A DNA stretch of 64,000 nt from Paulownia fortunei (Eukaryota > Streptophyta > Magnoliopsida > Lamiales > Paulowniaceae). Shown here in pieces: positions 12,001 through 24,200 of this stretch. Each line of letters opens with the position of its first letter. Position 1 is the stretch's first letter. Under the pieces are notes generated by a model that saw nothing but the letters and a program-made list of their open reading frames with translations, was not told the origin of the DNA and ran no database searches. A program made the position numbers and the translations under genes. The DNA lies in the NCBI GenBank assembly GCA_019321725.1, contig CM033115.1, positions 1,116,001 to 1,180,000 on the forward strand, given 5' to 3'.

Positions 12001-13689
12001 CTACCTCTCTATGCGTGAGTGAATCCTAATATATCTATCCTTAAGTGTTTGATATTTAAGTTTCTTATTCTTAAAGGATATCCTATGTAGTTGCCTACCC
12101 ACCTCCTCCCTTTCTTTCCAATTTTTCTTTCCTGTGGGCATCTTTGTCATGCGTTCCATTTTTTTGTGTACCTTGTAAAGCTTTTGTGCCACATTACGAG
12201 GAATTTTGCCTTGCAAGTTAATTATATTATTACACTATGGAGGTAAGCTTAATGAATATTTAACTATTACAGCTGTACCATTCCTCATAAGGAAGTGGCA
12301 CTTGCATGTTGTGATGAAGTTGATCCCGTTGCAAAGGTAGTTGATGGCATCTATCTAGCCTAATTAATGATGATAATCAATGTTGTAAGGCTCTCTACTT
12401 GTTTGTTGTTGCATCTAAAATTTATTCTTGAATATTACCAGTCAATAGGGGCGGTTAATTGTGTCATCAGGCGACCTACTGATGGGAAGCTGTTTGGTTG
12501 TAATACAGACTACGTTGGTGCAATTTCTGCGATTGAGAGTGGCCTACAAGGTTTCTTCTATAATTTCTTTTTTTGTTGACCAGATTCCTTCTCCAGAAAT
12601 GAAATTCTAGCCTCTGATACCTCTTCTTTTGCAGGTTCACAACATGGAGCAAGTGGAATTTGGTCACCCTTGGCTGGTAAACTGTTTATAGTCATTGGTG
12701 CTGGTGGTGCAGGCAGGGCACTTGCTTATGGTGCAAAAGAAAAGGGAGCAAGGGTTGTGATTGCTAATCGTACCTATGGTTAGACTTCATCCTTTGCCCC
12801 ACACCCTTGTCGTCCTGTTTCTTCTTGTAGCCTGAGCATTTTGTCATAAATTCATAGAGGTTAACTGATAACGGAATGTAGCTTGAATATGCTTTCTTTC
12901 CTAATCTTCTGTTATTCTTATTTTTCGCCCTTCTCATTTCTAAATGAAAGATCGAGCTAGAGAACTTGCTGAGCTTGTTGGAGGGCAGGCTTTGTCTCTT
13001 GCTGAGCTAGATAGCTTCCATCCAGAGTCTGGAATGATACTTGCAAACACAACATCTATTGGGATGCAACCAAAGGTTGAAGAGACACCTGTTTCCAAGG
13101 TTGGTTATGTCCTTCCTATGCTTTCAGACACATCTATTTGTCCTTTCTTCCCAACAGCCTCAGTTATATACCATAAAATGAATTCTTCTGCTATGAAAGT
13201 CAATAATTTGACTAAATATTATTCTTCTGCCATAAAAATTAATAATTTGAGCATGAATTATGTTGTAAATTCTTGCACACCTGGGCTACACCTACTCACC
13301 ATTTGATTTGAATAACTACTTAATAGTCTACCTACAAAGAGTCTTGCTCTAATGTATTGACAATATATCAGAATATAAGCCAATCATCTGCTCTGGCAGG
13401 AAGCTTTGAGATATTACGAGCTAGTTTTTGATGCTGTTTACACTCCCAAAATCACTAGACTCTTGCGGGAAGCTGAAGAAGTGGGGGCCAAAATTGTAAC
13501 AGGAGTCGAAATGTTCATTGGACAGGCATACGAACAATATGAAAGGTTTACTGGGTTGCCAGGTAACGAAAACTTAAGAAAAAGCTTCTAATTTCTATTG
13601 CTTTCAAGCAATGGTTTCATTTAGCTTATTATTGTCATCTGATTACAGCTCCGAAGCAACTATTTAAGGAAATCATGGAAGATTATTGA
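9022..13689 (+). CDS. Bifunctional 3-dehydroquinate dehydratase / shikimate dehydrogenase, no evident transit peptide
   Basis: It catalyses steps 3 and 4 of the shikimate pathway: dehydroquinate to dehydroshikimate to shikimate, using NADPH. Ten exons: 9022-9239, 10384-10489, 10973-11191, 11473-11819, 12273-12336, 12442-12550, 12635-12778, 12951-13099, 13400-13562, 13649-13689; 519 aa. Dehydratase residues H132 (SSHNY) and Schiff-base K159 (ADIVK) are present. In the dehydrogenase half, shikimate-binding S254 and S256 (VSHSKSP), T299, K303 (PHKE) and D341 (NTD) are present, with the nucleotide motif GAGGAG in exon 7. A constant offset of 82 from the Arabidopsis residue numbers shows that the N-terminal plastid extension is missing. 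The protein starts almost directly at the dehydratase core, so it may be a cytosolic isoform. An unseen upstream exon could still supply a transit peptide. Retained S254/T299 favour shikimate over quinate as substrate (inference). Confidence 0.95.
11908..11939 (-). other. G-quadruplex-capable tract in intron 4 of the shikimate gene
   Basis: The plus strand has four runs of four to six C separated by one to three bases. The minus (template) strand therefore has G-runs fitting the G4 rule with very short loops. It starts about 90 nt downstream of exon 4. Folding is predicted from the motif only. Confidence 0.5.
13182..13252 (+). repeat. Short direct repeat in intron 8
   Basis: A segment of about 31 bp beginning ATTCTTCTGC and ending AATAATTTGA occurs twice (about 13182-13213 and 13222-13252) with four differences. 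It looks like a small local duplication with no evident function. Confidence 0.5.
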
Positions 13690-14000
13690 CAACGAGGCTT
13701 CTTTGGCTTCTCTGTCACTGCTTATCTTCTCGTACGACATCTGATTTCCTTCCTCATGATAATTCCTCCACAAGGGAATTCAATCTTTTTTTCCGGAGGA
13801 ACATGATTTCAACATTTTGCCTCCTAGAGACTTATCGTTGGTTCTCTACATGTGTGAGTTTGTAAGTTATCAGGTTGAAACTTGAGTTGATTCCTACTGG
13901 TAGGCTTTTTTTGTTGTATTATTCTTTTTGTTCTTCCACCCCAAGTGGATTGTAATTTGACATTAGTGACTGTACCATAAGGGATCGTTTACTTTCTTTC

Positions 14001-14006
14001 AATAAA
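14001..14006 (+). terminator. Poly(A) signal of the shikimate enzyme gene
   Basis: AATAAA lies 312 nt after the stop codon, following a T-rich 3' region. Confidence 0.4.
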
Positions 14007-14049
14007 AACAGTTGATTTTGGACTACTGAAAGGGGCATGTATCTCCAAA

Positions 14050-15660
14050 ACATGATGCAGCATAAAACCTATTGAAAGGGGCATCAAAGCAAATACAATT
14101 CAATTGCGGTGGTAGTTGGGAGCCGACGATTTGTACACGATAATGTCTATATTTTATTTTCTGATATCATTATATATACATTTAACAGTTTATGATCTTC
14201 ACGATAATGTTAATATTTTACTTTATGATATTATTATGTACACGTTTAACAGCTTGCAGTCTCACTTGATAGTCTTTTTTTTTTTTAAATTCAAAAAATA
14301 CATTTTCTTGATTTTTCATTGGTTGTCTTTTAATTCTATATTCCTATTTGTCATGTATAAAGCGGCTGGTGAGTTTGCCAGAGCATATTTTGTGATACCA
14401 AATCAATTTTTCTCAATTGACCACTATACCCTCTACTATGTTACATTTTTCCGTTTACTTTTTGTTCTTGATGACTTCCCACCAAGTTCCAGGTACAAGC
14501 AAAATAGAATGATGTACGCCTAAAAACCTTTCACTATGTTTTGAATCAATTCAAAATAGGTTTTTGGATTTGAAAAGAAATTAAATTGGACTTGGATTTT
14601 GAAATCCAGTGTGTGCAACATATTTTTACGAATTGGAATTGATTTTTATTCTCTTTTTTCTTAAATATTTATATAATAAATAGACTATAATAATAATAAC
14701 AAGACATCTCCCTTCCTGCTAAATTCCATCATTTTCTGTAGGATTTCGACTAATTAAGAACTTTTTAGTCAAATCCCATTTTTCATTTTCCTTTTTTGGT
14801 TACTTATTTCAAATACCTAAAATCGGTACTCGTTATAAATTTGTTTATGTCTCATCCAAATTCAGTGACATAGGCTTGACTTGTTTTATAATTTTAAAAA
14901 TAAAAAAATTAACTAATCACATCCACTTTAAACAAAATATCATTATAAGTTAGAACACAATATTATTAACAAAGAATTAATTATCTATAAATTTATGTGT
15001 GCATGTTTTAATTTTTAAAAAATTATAATTTCAAATATGATTTTAGTATTATATATATGAAAAGTATAAGCTATTTAATAATTTTGTATTGTCATTTTAA
15101 TTCATAAGAGTATAATGTATATGTTTTATATGTAAGTATACATATAATATAAATATTTTTTTTCATACATATCATATATTACATATATGTATAAATATAT
15201 AAAATGTTGTAAATGGGTTGGATTCTTAGTTCAGAAACGCTAAATCTACTCCAAAATTCTCTTTTATGGTCCCAAAATCCGTCCTAGTACCATCTTAGGA
15301 GAGATATTAGGAAAGTTCCATAATAGAAGAAATTTCCTTTACGCATTGTTGGATCCTGTTTTTATTAAGGAAATTTCGCTCTGTTTCCTTGTTTGGTTTC
15401 AAAGCAAACCGTGAAAGGAAATAATCATTCAAAACAAGATTATAGGGGACTGTGCTAATTATATATTTTTGAATCATTTTTCCAAGATAATAAACTAAAT
15501 CAAATCATTATAATTAAAAACTAGAGCCATTTTTTACGTTTTTTCTTTTCTCAGGACACTCTGATTTTGTGATGGCCTGTTCAGAGCTCTGTTTTCAGAT
15601 GGACTCTTTTGACTTCTGGTCTTTTTGGAACAACCTTTCTTGGTTTACGCCTTCATATAT
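14050..15660. other. AT-rich intergenic DNA
   Basis: No gene is recognised. The 135-codon open frame at 14116-14523 is rich in F, I, Y and L, has no family resemblance and is best read as chance in T-rich DNA. Confidence 0.55.
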
Positions 15661-15679
15661 TCCTCGTTAATGGTAAATA

Positions 15680-15763
15680 ACTGGATTGCTAATTGATAGC
15701 TAATTTTTCTGGGATTATTTGTTAAGAAAACTGGGAAATTTAGCTATCAATTAACAATCCAGT
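15680..15763. repeat. Inverted repeat able to form a ~28-bp hairpin
   Basis: The left arm at 15680-15708 (ACTGGATTGCTAATTGATAG onwards) and right arm at 15735-15763 (its near-perfect complement, ending ATCAATTAACAATCCAGT) leave a loop of about 26 nt. It may be a tiny MITE, a foldback remnant or a miRNA-like hairpin. Nothing more can be decided from sequence alone. Confidence 0.6.
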
Positions 15764-15785
15764 TCTGTGCCCTGGATTAACAACC

Positions 15786-16005
15786 AGGGCAAAAGAGATT
15801 GCCCTGGAAAAAGATGGAGAACAAAGATTTTACGGGTGCCTGGAAATTTGCTGTCAAAGCACAGCAACTCTACCCTGATCTTGAAGATGTCGTGCAAATG
15901 ATCCTGGTTTGTGACGTATATTGTTCTGATGCATAAAAGGTCTGTGAAGATGAGAGAGACTGGTACAAGATTCTCAAGATTGAGTCGACAGCTGATGAGG
16001 CCTCC
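15786..16005 (+). pseudogene. Decayed fragment of a DnaJ (DUF3444-type) protein gene
   Basis: Translation gives RAKEIALE in one frame and then, after a one-base shift, MENKDFTGAWKFAVKAQ, YPDLEDVVQM and, past an in-frame TAA, EDERDWYKILKI and STADEAS before a TGA. This order matches the N-terminus of plant DnaJ/DUF3444 proteins, in which an NKDF-GA-KFA-KAQ-LYP block precedes the J-domain start DWY-IL. The J-domain HPD motif and everything downstream are missing. A frameshift, an internal stop and truncation show it is dead. The source gene is not in this window. Confidence 0.75.
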
Positions 16006-16189
16006 TGATGATTTGCATCATGGTACAAAATGATCTTCTTATTTCATTATAAGCTTGTTTTGTGTTCACAATTTACTCTTATGGGTTCCATGTTGTATTC
16101 TTTTTTGGAACTTTTTTTTTTTTTTTTTGAATTTTTCTAATTTTGGTAAGTAATCGATCCAATAAACTCAATTGAACTATTTTATAAAT

Positions 16190-17408
16190 GAATTAATCTC
16201 ACTTTATCCCTTTCTACTTTCATTAAATATCACTTTATCTACTTGTATTGTCAATTATATCACTTTACCATCTTATATTTTTAATTAGTATCATTTATCC
16301 CTTGTATTCTTATTGTATCATTTCGCCCTGTATACTCTTAAAAAATAACAAAATTATACTTACCGTTATTTTTAGTATTTTTTTTTTAAATATCTTAAAA
16401 TTAATAGATTTATATTTATATTCTAATAATTTTTATAACTTGATTAATTAATATTTAATATTAATTTTATTTAAAACTTTATTGTACTTATAATTTAGTG
16501 GCTATTTATTTAATTTAGTATAGTTCATATTAAATTACTATATAATAAAATATTTTCTATTAGCTAATGCATTTATACTTGTAAATTTATTTTTCATCAT
16601 AAATCTAAAAAATATATAATATATTTTTAAATAATATTTTATTAAACATGTGAAATATTAGTAATTTTTCAATTAATTGAATAATCATAATCTAATAAAA
16701 ATTAAATTAAATTAAAAAACAGTCATTATTGTGATTTTGTGATTATTTTTTTTTAAATACCAATATGATTTTTTTAAATTTAAAATTATTTTTATTAAAT
16801 CACAAAAATAAGATTGTTTACGATTTAGTTAAAAGTAATAAATTAAACACTAAAATGACTATTATTTTATTTTAACACAATTTTTATTAAATTACGATAA
16901 TATCGTTATAATGAGAAATTTCTTACTAATATTTAACGTGTTTAATATAGTATTATTTAAATATATTACAAATTTTTTAGATTTATGATAAATAAAAAAT
17001 TTATACGTAAAATATATTAACTAACAAAATATCCTACTATATGGTAGGTTATAAAATTTATCTCAAATTAAAAAAATAATCATTAAATTTGAAGTATAAT
17101 AAATTTTTAAATAAATTTAATGTTAAATGTTAATTAATCAAGTTAAAAAATTATTAAAATATAAATAAAAGTTTAGTAATTTTAAATATTTTAAAAATAA
17201 TGATAAGGAGAATTAGGACATTTATTAAGAGTACATGGCGTAAAGTGATATAATAATAGTACAAATGGGTAAAGTGGTACTAATTAAAAGTATAATGGGA
17301 TAAAGCGATATAGTTGAAAGTATAAAAAAATAAAGTGATATTCAATAAAAACAAAAAAAAATAAAGTGATATTTAATAAAAGTAAAGAGGGTAAAATATA
17401 ATTAGCCA
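16190..17408. mobile_element. Long-TIR foldback element, family B copy 1
   Basis: The left arm from 16190 contains repeated TATCACTTTA(T/C)CC-plus-T-rich subrepeats of about 27 bp. The right arm to 17408 carries their reverse complements (GGATAAAGTGATA). The inverted similarity continues inward, so most of the 1.2 kb is a palindrome. The 9-bp direct repeat TTTATAAAT flanks it at 16181-16189 and 17409-17417. That repeat is itself palindromic, so the border is accurate only to a few bases. No protein is encoded. A second copy in the same orientation lies at about 57037-58346. Confidence 0.8.
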
Positions 17409-17419
17409 TTTATAAATCA

Positions 17420-18120
17420 ATACTTTCCAAATTAAAGAGAGGCAGATGATATATATAAATTCATTTTTTTTCCTTTTAGTTTTAGAGTATTAGTCTGTTT
17501 ATACGGTGTTTGGTTAAGTTTATAAATTTTTCAAAATGTATTTTGTAAGATGTATGAAAGTTTGTAAATATTCTATATATTAAAATAAAATAATAACATA
17601 ATTATAGTTTGGGCACATTTATAAAATGAAAAGTCTATATGTTAAATGGACTTCTCCATGTGGGCTTGTTAAAAGTACTTCATACCTAAGTACTAGAGAT
17701 GCTCCATGGACTTGCAAGTCCAAATTTGAATTTATTTATCTATACTATATAAAAAAAGAATATTTTCTTGATAAATATAGTTTTAAATTGTATACTATTG
17801 CATGAATGTTTTATTGCCGAATATATTTCTTAAAACATAAATCAAAATTTAATATCTACTACCTCATATTTCATTGTTTTATTAATAAAAAGAATTTATA
17901 ATAATTCATGTTACTATTTCAAAATTTTTATATTAATTTCAAAAATAAGAATTCCAATCCATGTAAGCTGATCCGACCCGACCTCACTCGTTCCATGGCA
18001 CATGAAAAATTTAGGGTTAGATTTTCCCTCCAAAATAGGAAATTGGGCATTCCTCCCGTAATTTTCCCTCCAACTCCCTTTCTGCCCCAGCCTTATCGTG
18101 CGCCCGCACCCCTCGCGTAA
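17420..18120. other. Intergenic DNA upstream of the BRCT gene
   Basis: AT-rich with no gene seen until the leader. A motif TTTAGGGTTAG near 18010 resembles a telo-box, an element common in promoters of growth-related plant genes. Confidence 0.4.
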
Positions 18121-18160
18121 CTTTGTTTCTCGATTCGATCAGTCCTACGTTCAGTATCAT

Positions 18161-18282
18161 GTAATTTCTTCCCCATTTAATTTTTATTATTTAAATATAA
18201 CTACCCTTTTTATTTTTGCAATTTAGGATTTTTTTCTTTTTCAGTATGATTAATTTTCTTTTTTGCTTTTACGAATTTGCAG
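18161..18282 (+). other. Probable 5'-UTR intron of the BRCT gene
   Basis: A GTAATTTC donor at 18161 and the acceptor AATTTGCAG ending at 18282 bracket a T-rich 122-nt stretch just before the start codon. The donor is inferred. Confidence 0.45.
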
Positions 18283-18291
18283 ATGAATTGA
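18283..18291 (+). other. Minimal uORF (ATG AAT TGA) one base before the main start
   Basis: Directly after the inferred splice acceptor lies ATG-AAT-TGA, then a single A, then the ATG of the BRCT protein. Ribosomes that translate this two-codon frame would have to reinitiate immediately or leak past it. Confidence 0.45.
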
Positions 18292-18292
18292 A

Positions 18293-21200
18293 ATGGGTCC
18301 TATTGAAGATGACGAAAACCGCAACGACAATAATTCAAGAAATAACAATTTGAATGTAGATACAAGCGACGTCGCAACACAGCGAATTGACACTCAATTT
18401 TCTCCGGGTAATCTTTTTTCTTCTTTAGGTTTATTATATGGTTTAGATGTATAATTTATTGAATTATTTCAGTAATATAAAATAATTAAATTTTTTTGTT
18501 TATGATTTTTAATAACTGGAAATTTATTATTTCTCAGTGAAGTTAGGGTTTTTGCGATAAAGGTTTATACTATTCGACAAAGATTATGTCTTTAACGCCT
18601 TGAAATAATTCTGCAATCAGCGTTTCATTTTCTGCAGTATTTTACATTTTGTATTGATTTGATGTGAACAAAAGGTAGGGTCATTCGATTTAAATTGGGA
18701 GAAAAGATATTGATTTAGTAAATTTGGGGTTTTATTAGTAAATGTTATTTATGTATATAAAAGAAAATTGCTTGTTTAATGCTTGGAAAGTGTTTTTTTT
18801 AGTGGTTTAGGGTTTATGTTTGCTATAGTGGAAGTTTTTGATCGACTGGAAAATCTGTTGTTATTTAGCTTCTATAGTTTAATGAATTAATTAACTAATG
18901 TATTGATGGATATGGTTGCATTGGTGGTCTAAATCAAATTTCACAGAGTTTTCTGTTCTACTAATCCTTTGATATATAATAAGTAATAGTAAAAATTATT
19001 CTGTTGGCATAAACTTTGTCTTCAAGAACAGCAATTCCGGAGTAGTTTTGTTCTCCCTTTGATATTGCAGTTTGCTTAGAAAAGTGTATTGATGTTGATT
19101 GAGGAATATAAGAAAACCTTTATGTGTTGTTTTGCTTTATTAAGTAGCATGTGCCTTTCTTGTTTTTGTAATATGTCAGGTGGTGTTTTAGAAGGTGATG
19201 GAGATGATGATTTTTCATATCTCACCAACACGATATCTGTTGATGATACTTATCTATTGGAAGATGCATTTGAAACTCAATTAGTGAATCTTGCTGGGGA
19301 AACTCAAGTGGTGGATCTTGCTGGTGAAACTCAAGTCTTGGATGATCTTGATTGCATGAAAAATCTTCCCATTGAGTTTTTAAATGAGTTTAATGCTGAG
19401 GTTGGCACTGTTAGCGAATGTGAAGGAGCAGGTAAAACTGAGGCTTTGTTTGAGACCCAAGAATTATCTCAGGATGACTCTGTGAAAATTGATGGCAGTG
19501 ATGCAGTTGGACTGGAGAGCACACTGGACAACTCTCCTCCCAAACAAGGTGACAATGATTCAAATTGTATAGTTTTTGGTTATTGATTTAATCTTTCTGT
19601 TTCCGAATATTTATATCTGTATAAATCTAGCGTTATTTGGAATACCGGTTTTGATATTATATACTATACTTTTGATTACGGTATCATAACTATCTCGTTC
19701 ATTTAAGTATTTAATTTATTCACCTGACTCTTGCTCTGTGGATAAGGGATCTTTAAGAAGAATGTGTGCTGTCTTCGTTACAAAGCTTCTAAGATTATTA
19801 TAGTGTTCTTGCTTGTGCCAATTTTGATATTGCATTTTTTCTATTAGTCCTTTAGTACTTTACCAGCGTGGTATTTCAGGTGAGTGAAAAAAAGACAAGC
19901 ACATGTAACCTCAGTGCTTGATTTTTAGCATGTATTTGTTTTCTTCTCATTGTTTTGAATCTACGGGATAAGCTTTTCTTGTATTAGAACGGTTGGTTTA
20001 GTGGAATTTCAAGGTTCATTCTTATATATCCTTTTTTTTTTTTGTAAGATTGCTCAATTCCAAAAGTATATAACATCTGTGGATAAGAAGCTGTTGCTTT
20101 TGTTGATCTGGCTGTGATAATGTGTTGTTTCAGGATCAGTCTGCAGAGGATTTACTTCAATCCGTGCTGCATCAATTAGGGCATCTGGTTTGGCAGCCCG
20201 TGCCCGAGGAGCAAATGGCAATTTGTGTACCACTAGTAGTGACAAATCTTCTCTAGAACAACAAACATGTCAGCGAAGTGGTTCATCTCTTGTTAGACAT
20301 TTGTTGAAGTCTGGCAGGAAAAATGATCAGGAATGTCTTCAGAATGAGTACAATGAAGACAGTGAGGAACTGAGGAATTCAAACAAATGCAAGGTTGGTA
20401 GTACAACCGTGAGGAAACTTTTTAGAGAGGATAAAGTTGCTGAAGTTGATTGGTCAGAAGCTGACATTAACCACACACATGATAATCTTGACGTGCCTGA
20501 GTTGCTTGCTTCTGAAAATTGCTTGGCAGGGTTAAGCTATGCCAATTCTCAGGAACCTGGAGAGCTATCACAAGCCCATGCACTTGATGTTGTGGACAAG
20601 TTTCTTGATCTTAATGTCATGGAATATGATGAAGGCTTTGGCATGAGAGTTCACAATGCAGAAAAAACAAAGGTTGTCTCTTGTGCAAAAGGTTCTCGAG
20701 ATTTGGCCAAAAATTCTATTCTCAAAAGCACAGATGGAGAATGTGGAATTTATGATTGGGACGATACTCGTGAAGACGATGGTGGTGGAGATTTTTTCCT
20801 GAAGAAAAAAGAACTCTTCTTTGACAAGGGAGTTCCAAAGCAGAGATGCCTTACCGAACCAAAGAAACCTAGGTGTCCTGATCTCGGAAGTGTTAAGGCT
20901 GTTGGAAATAATGGAGATGAAAAAGAGCAAAAGAACACTAAGAATAAATTAGGGGATTCATCTTACTCAGATTCAGGGTTAACGTTGCATAAACTGAGAG
21001 CAAAGGGAAAATCACTTTATTGTGGAGAAGAGTTATTCCACAAGAATCTTATAAAGGATTTGGATGAACAGTTAAACGTGGTGTCCGGGCCCAAGTTGGC
21101 AGAGAATGATTCAAACAAGAATGTTCCAGACATGAAAGATATAGGTCCTGATACTCAAATGGCTGCTGAAGCAATGGAGACTTTGTGTTTTGAGGTGCAC

Positions 21201-24200
21201 TTGGATGACAGTAATGGTGATGGTCCTAATAAAGGTGCCCACAGCACTGCAAAAGCTACTAGAAAAAATCAATTGAGCAATAGAACTGCTCATTCAGAAC
21301 AGTGCTTGACCACAAAAAGACCATATCCACCTAGTGTTGGAGTTGTTACTAGACAAGCCAAACAAATAAAGAGGACCAGCATTAGCACAAGTAATGAGTC
21401 CTCTCTTTCACCAAAGCAGTCCAAAAAAATTGGGAAGAGACGTGATAAGGTGCTAGGGGAGGCAGAACGAAGGGGGCTGGCAGATGTGAATGTTATCGGA
21501 TATCATGGAACGAAATCAACTGGTCAAAGGTCTAAGAAGAAGCCTCACTTGGAGGATCAACTTGATTTTTCTGTGCCTGTGGCTCATCGAACTAGGAAAT
21601 GCACAGAGTTAAATCGTTCAAAAGCAGCTGCTAATTCATTTGATGCTAGGGAGGAGATAAATGATCTGATAAGTGCTCGTGTCCCTAGAAAAAGGACAGC
21701 GGCCAAAGATAAAATTGCTGAAATGGTCACCATTGAGAAAGTTAGAAGGGTTGGATCAACTGGGTTCAAGCAATCAAATAAAACATGTGTTAGTGCTTCA
21801 AATGTTGATGCAGTAGATAACCTACAAGGAAAAAGATCTCGACAAGAAACAACGTTCATTGGGCATGAAGCTGTCACAAAATATAGTGGAAGGTTAAAAA
21901 GATCAAGGGAGGTTGCGGCAAGTCACTCATCTATATGTAATGGTCCAGCATTGTCGTCCTTAGATACACATTCGGAAAAAACACTCTTACACCAAACTGT
22001 CAACAATGGCAGTTCAAGGCATGATGCTACTCACGTGAATGTGAAAGCAAGTTTAAATGATGCGGTGGGTGCCAGCACATCAAAGCAACGTGACAAGAAA
22101 AGTGATGCTGAGACATCTGCTGAAGTTGCAGAAGCGAATGGCAGACTAGAAGCATCACCAAGAGAAAGATGTAGGACTTCCTTCTCAACTTGTGCTACAC
22201 CTGCTACTTGCACAACACCAATAAACAATGTATCTCCTATCTGCATGGGGGATGAATATCACAGACAGTCTTGCAGAAAGAACCTTTCTAGTTTGTCTCT
22301 TATTACAGAAATTAATAACTTAGTAACCAGCTCACCAGGGCCATATGGTGGAATGAAAGAGTCAAGAAAGAGGAAAGATATTACAAATATCAGAGTCTTG
22401 TTTAGCCAGCACCTGGATGTGGATGTTACCAAGCAGCAGAAAAAGGTATTGTTTTTTGTTTGCTTACTCATTTGTGCAATTTAATATGTCAAGTTGTAAA
22501 TTATGTAGTTATATTTTTGTTACAGATATTGGCTCGGCTGGGGGGTGCAGTTGCATCCTCTATGTCAGATGCCACACATTTTGTGGCTGATGAATTTGTC
22601 CGCACTAGGAATATGCTAGAAGCAATTGCTTTTGGAAAACCAGTGGTTACTCACTTATGGCTTGAAAGTTGTGGACAAGCTAGTTGCCTTATTGACGAGA
22701 AAAATTACGTACTTAGAGATGTGAGAAAGGAAAGGGAGTTTGGCTTCTGTTTACCAGTTTCTCTCTCAAGAGCGTGTCAGCATCCACTTTTACAGGTATA
22801 TATCTGATTGTTGCAAAAATGAGATTCTGCAACTTTACAGTTCTCTCACAATCTTAGTGCAGGGACAAAAAGTCTTGGTTACCCCAAATACAAAGCCTGG
22901 TAAAGACATTCTAGCAAGCTTGGTTAAGGCGGTTCATGGTTTGGTAAGCTGGAATTTTAGCTTTTCCTTTTTCTTGAATGTTGAGCTCAATTATTTTATT
23001 GTATCAAGTGATAGATGGTCCTCTCTCGTGTGCATGGTTACTTATTAACTCATCCCTGTTTAGTTTTTGAGTTCTTCCTTTTTTTCGCTGGCTATGGGGT
23101 GGGAGGTGGTTTTACTCCTAGTAAAAAAGTGAGAGCCTAAGTTATTGATCCCCTTGACAACTGGAGAGCAGTTAAGCTTTTACTTGAAAGCTTAAATGGT
23201 AGGCCTGTTCTTTTTTTTTTTTGTTTCTCTTTCAAAGTATTTCAAGATATTACTGCAATCTTTGCATTATGAGTTGAAGGACCGGTTTGTAAAAGTCAAT
23301 ATCGAGGGCTTATCCATTAATGAACAACTAACTATGGTACTTATGCTAGTGAGCTTAATTTTTTTTAAATGTTTTTCATTTTTAAATGAACTATGTGGCA
23401 ATATAGGAAATAGAAATGCTTTGGTCCAGACTCTGACGTGTTGCTAACCATCCATCCCTATGGCGATTGTCATTTGAAGTGTCAATACCAATGATGGATA
23501 ATGTTTGACAGCCTAGAAGAATCACTCTATTCTCAAACTTATTTATTCATGGACCTATAAATATGAGGATGTGCATCAGTGAAGCAGCTGGCTATTGAGT
23601 TCTCATCAGGGGCTAGGTTTTGGCTGTTTGGTTACATGCAAATTTTTTGCACCTGTAGGCTGTAGGAGCTTGAGTGCAAATGTTTTTTTATTCTTATAAT
23701 AAGACTACCCTTATGACATTAGTTCCATAACAGTATAATTAGTTTGTATATTGTTATTTTCTCCATGACTTTTCTTTTCCATTGTTTTACTTTTCCTTTT
23801 TGTGCCTTTCTTTGGGGCGGTGGGGTGGGGGGGCTTGGGTCTCTGCATATTTGACTTGGTGGTGAGAGCTGCTTGAGGTTTGTCTTATTGAATTTTGGAT
23901 AGTAAAGCTTTTGTTAAGTAAATGGTTTGCCAGTCTTGGATTATTTTGCTGATCCTTTCTGCTGTCATAAATGATTACCGTGTTAAATTTAGCAGTGCAC
24001 CTCCCTGGTTGATGAGCAGTCAGTGATTGCTGCAGTGAATATGTGAGGCTTGAATTTGATCCTGTGGCAATGTGCTATAATTCCCTATTCACAGCTATTA
24101 AATCTGCAAGCTTGTTCATTTGAATGTTTTTGTTATGATTTTTCTAATGAAAACAATGACATGAACTGTACAAAAATTTGAGTCTGTTTTCCAATGAAAC

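Noticed and set aside
14116..14523. 135-codon open frame
   Set aside because: Composition is that of T-rich non-coding DNA (F, I, Y, L), with no family resemblance and no splice partners.
20568..20930. 120-codon frame antisense to the large BRCT-gene exon
   Set aside because: Shadow of the coding strand; the sense frame is continuous through 2.3 kb with correct splice junctions.
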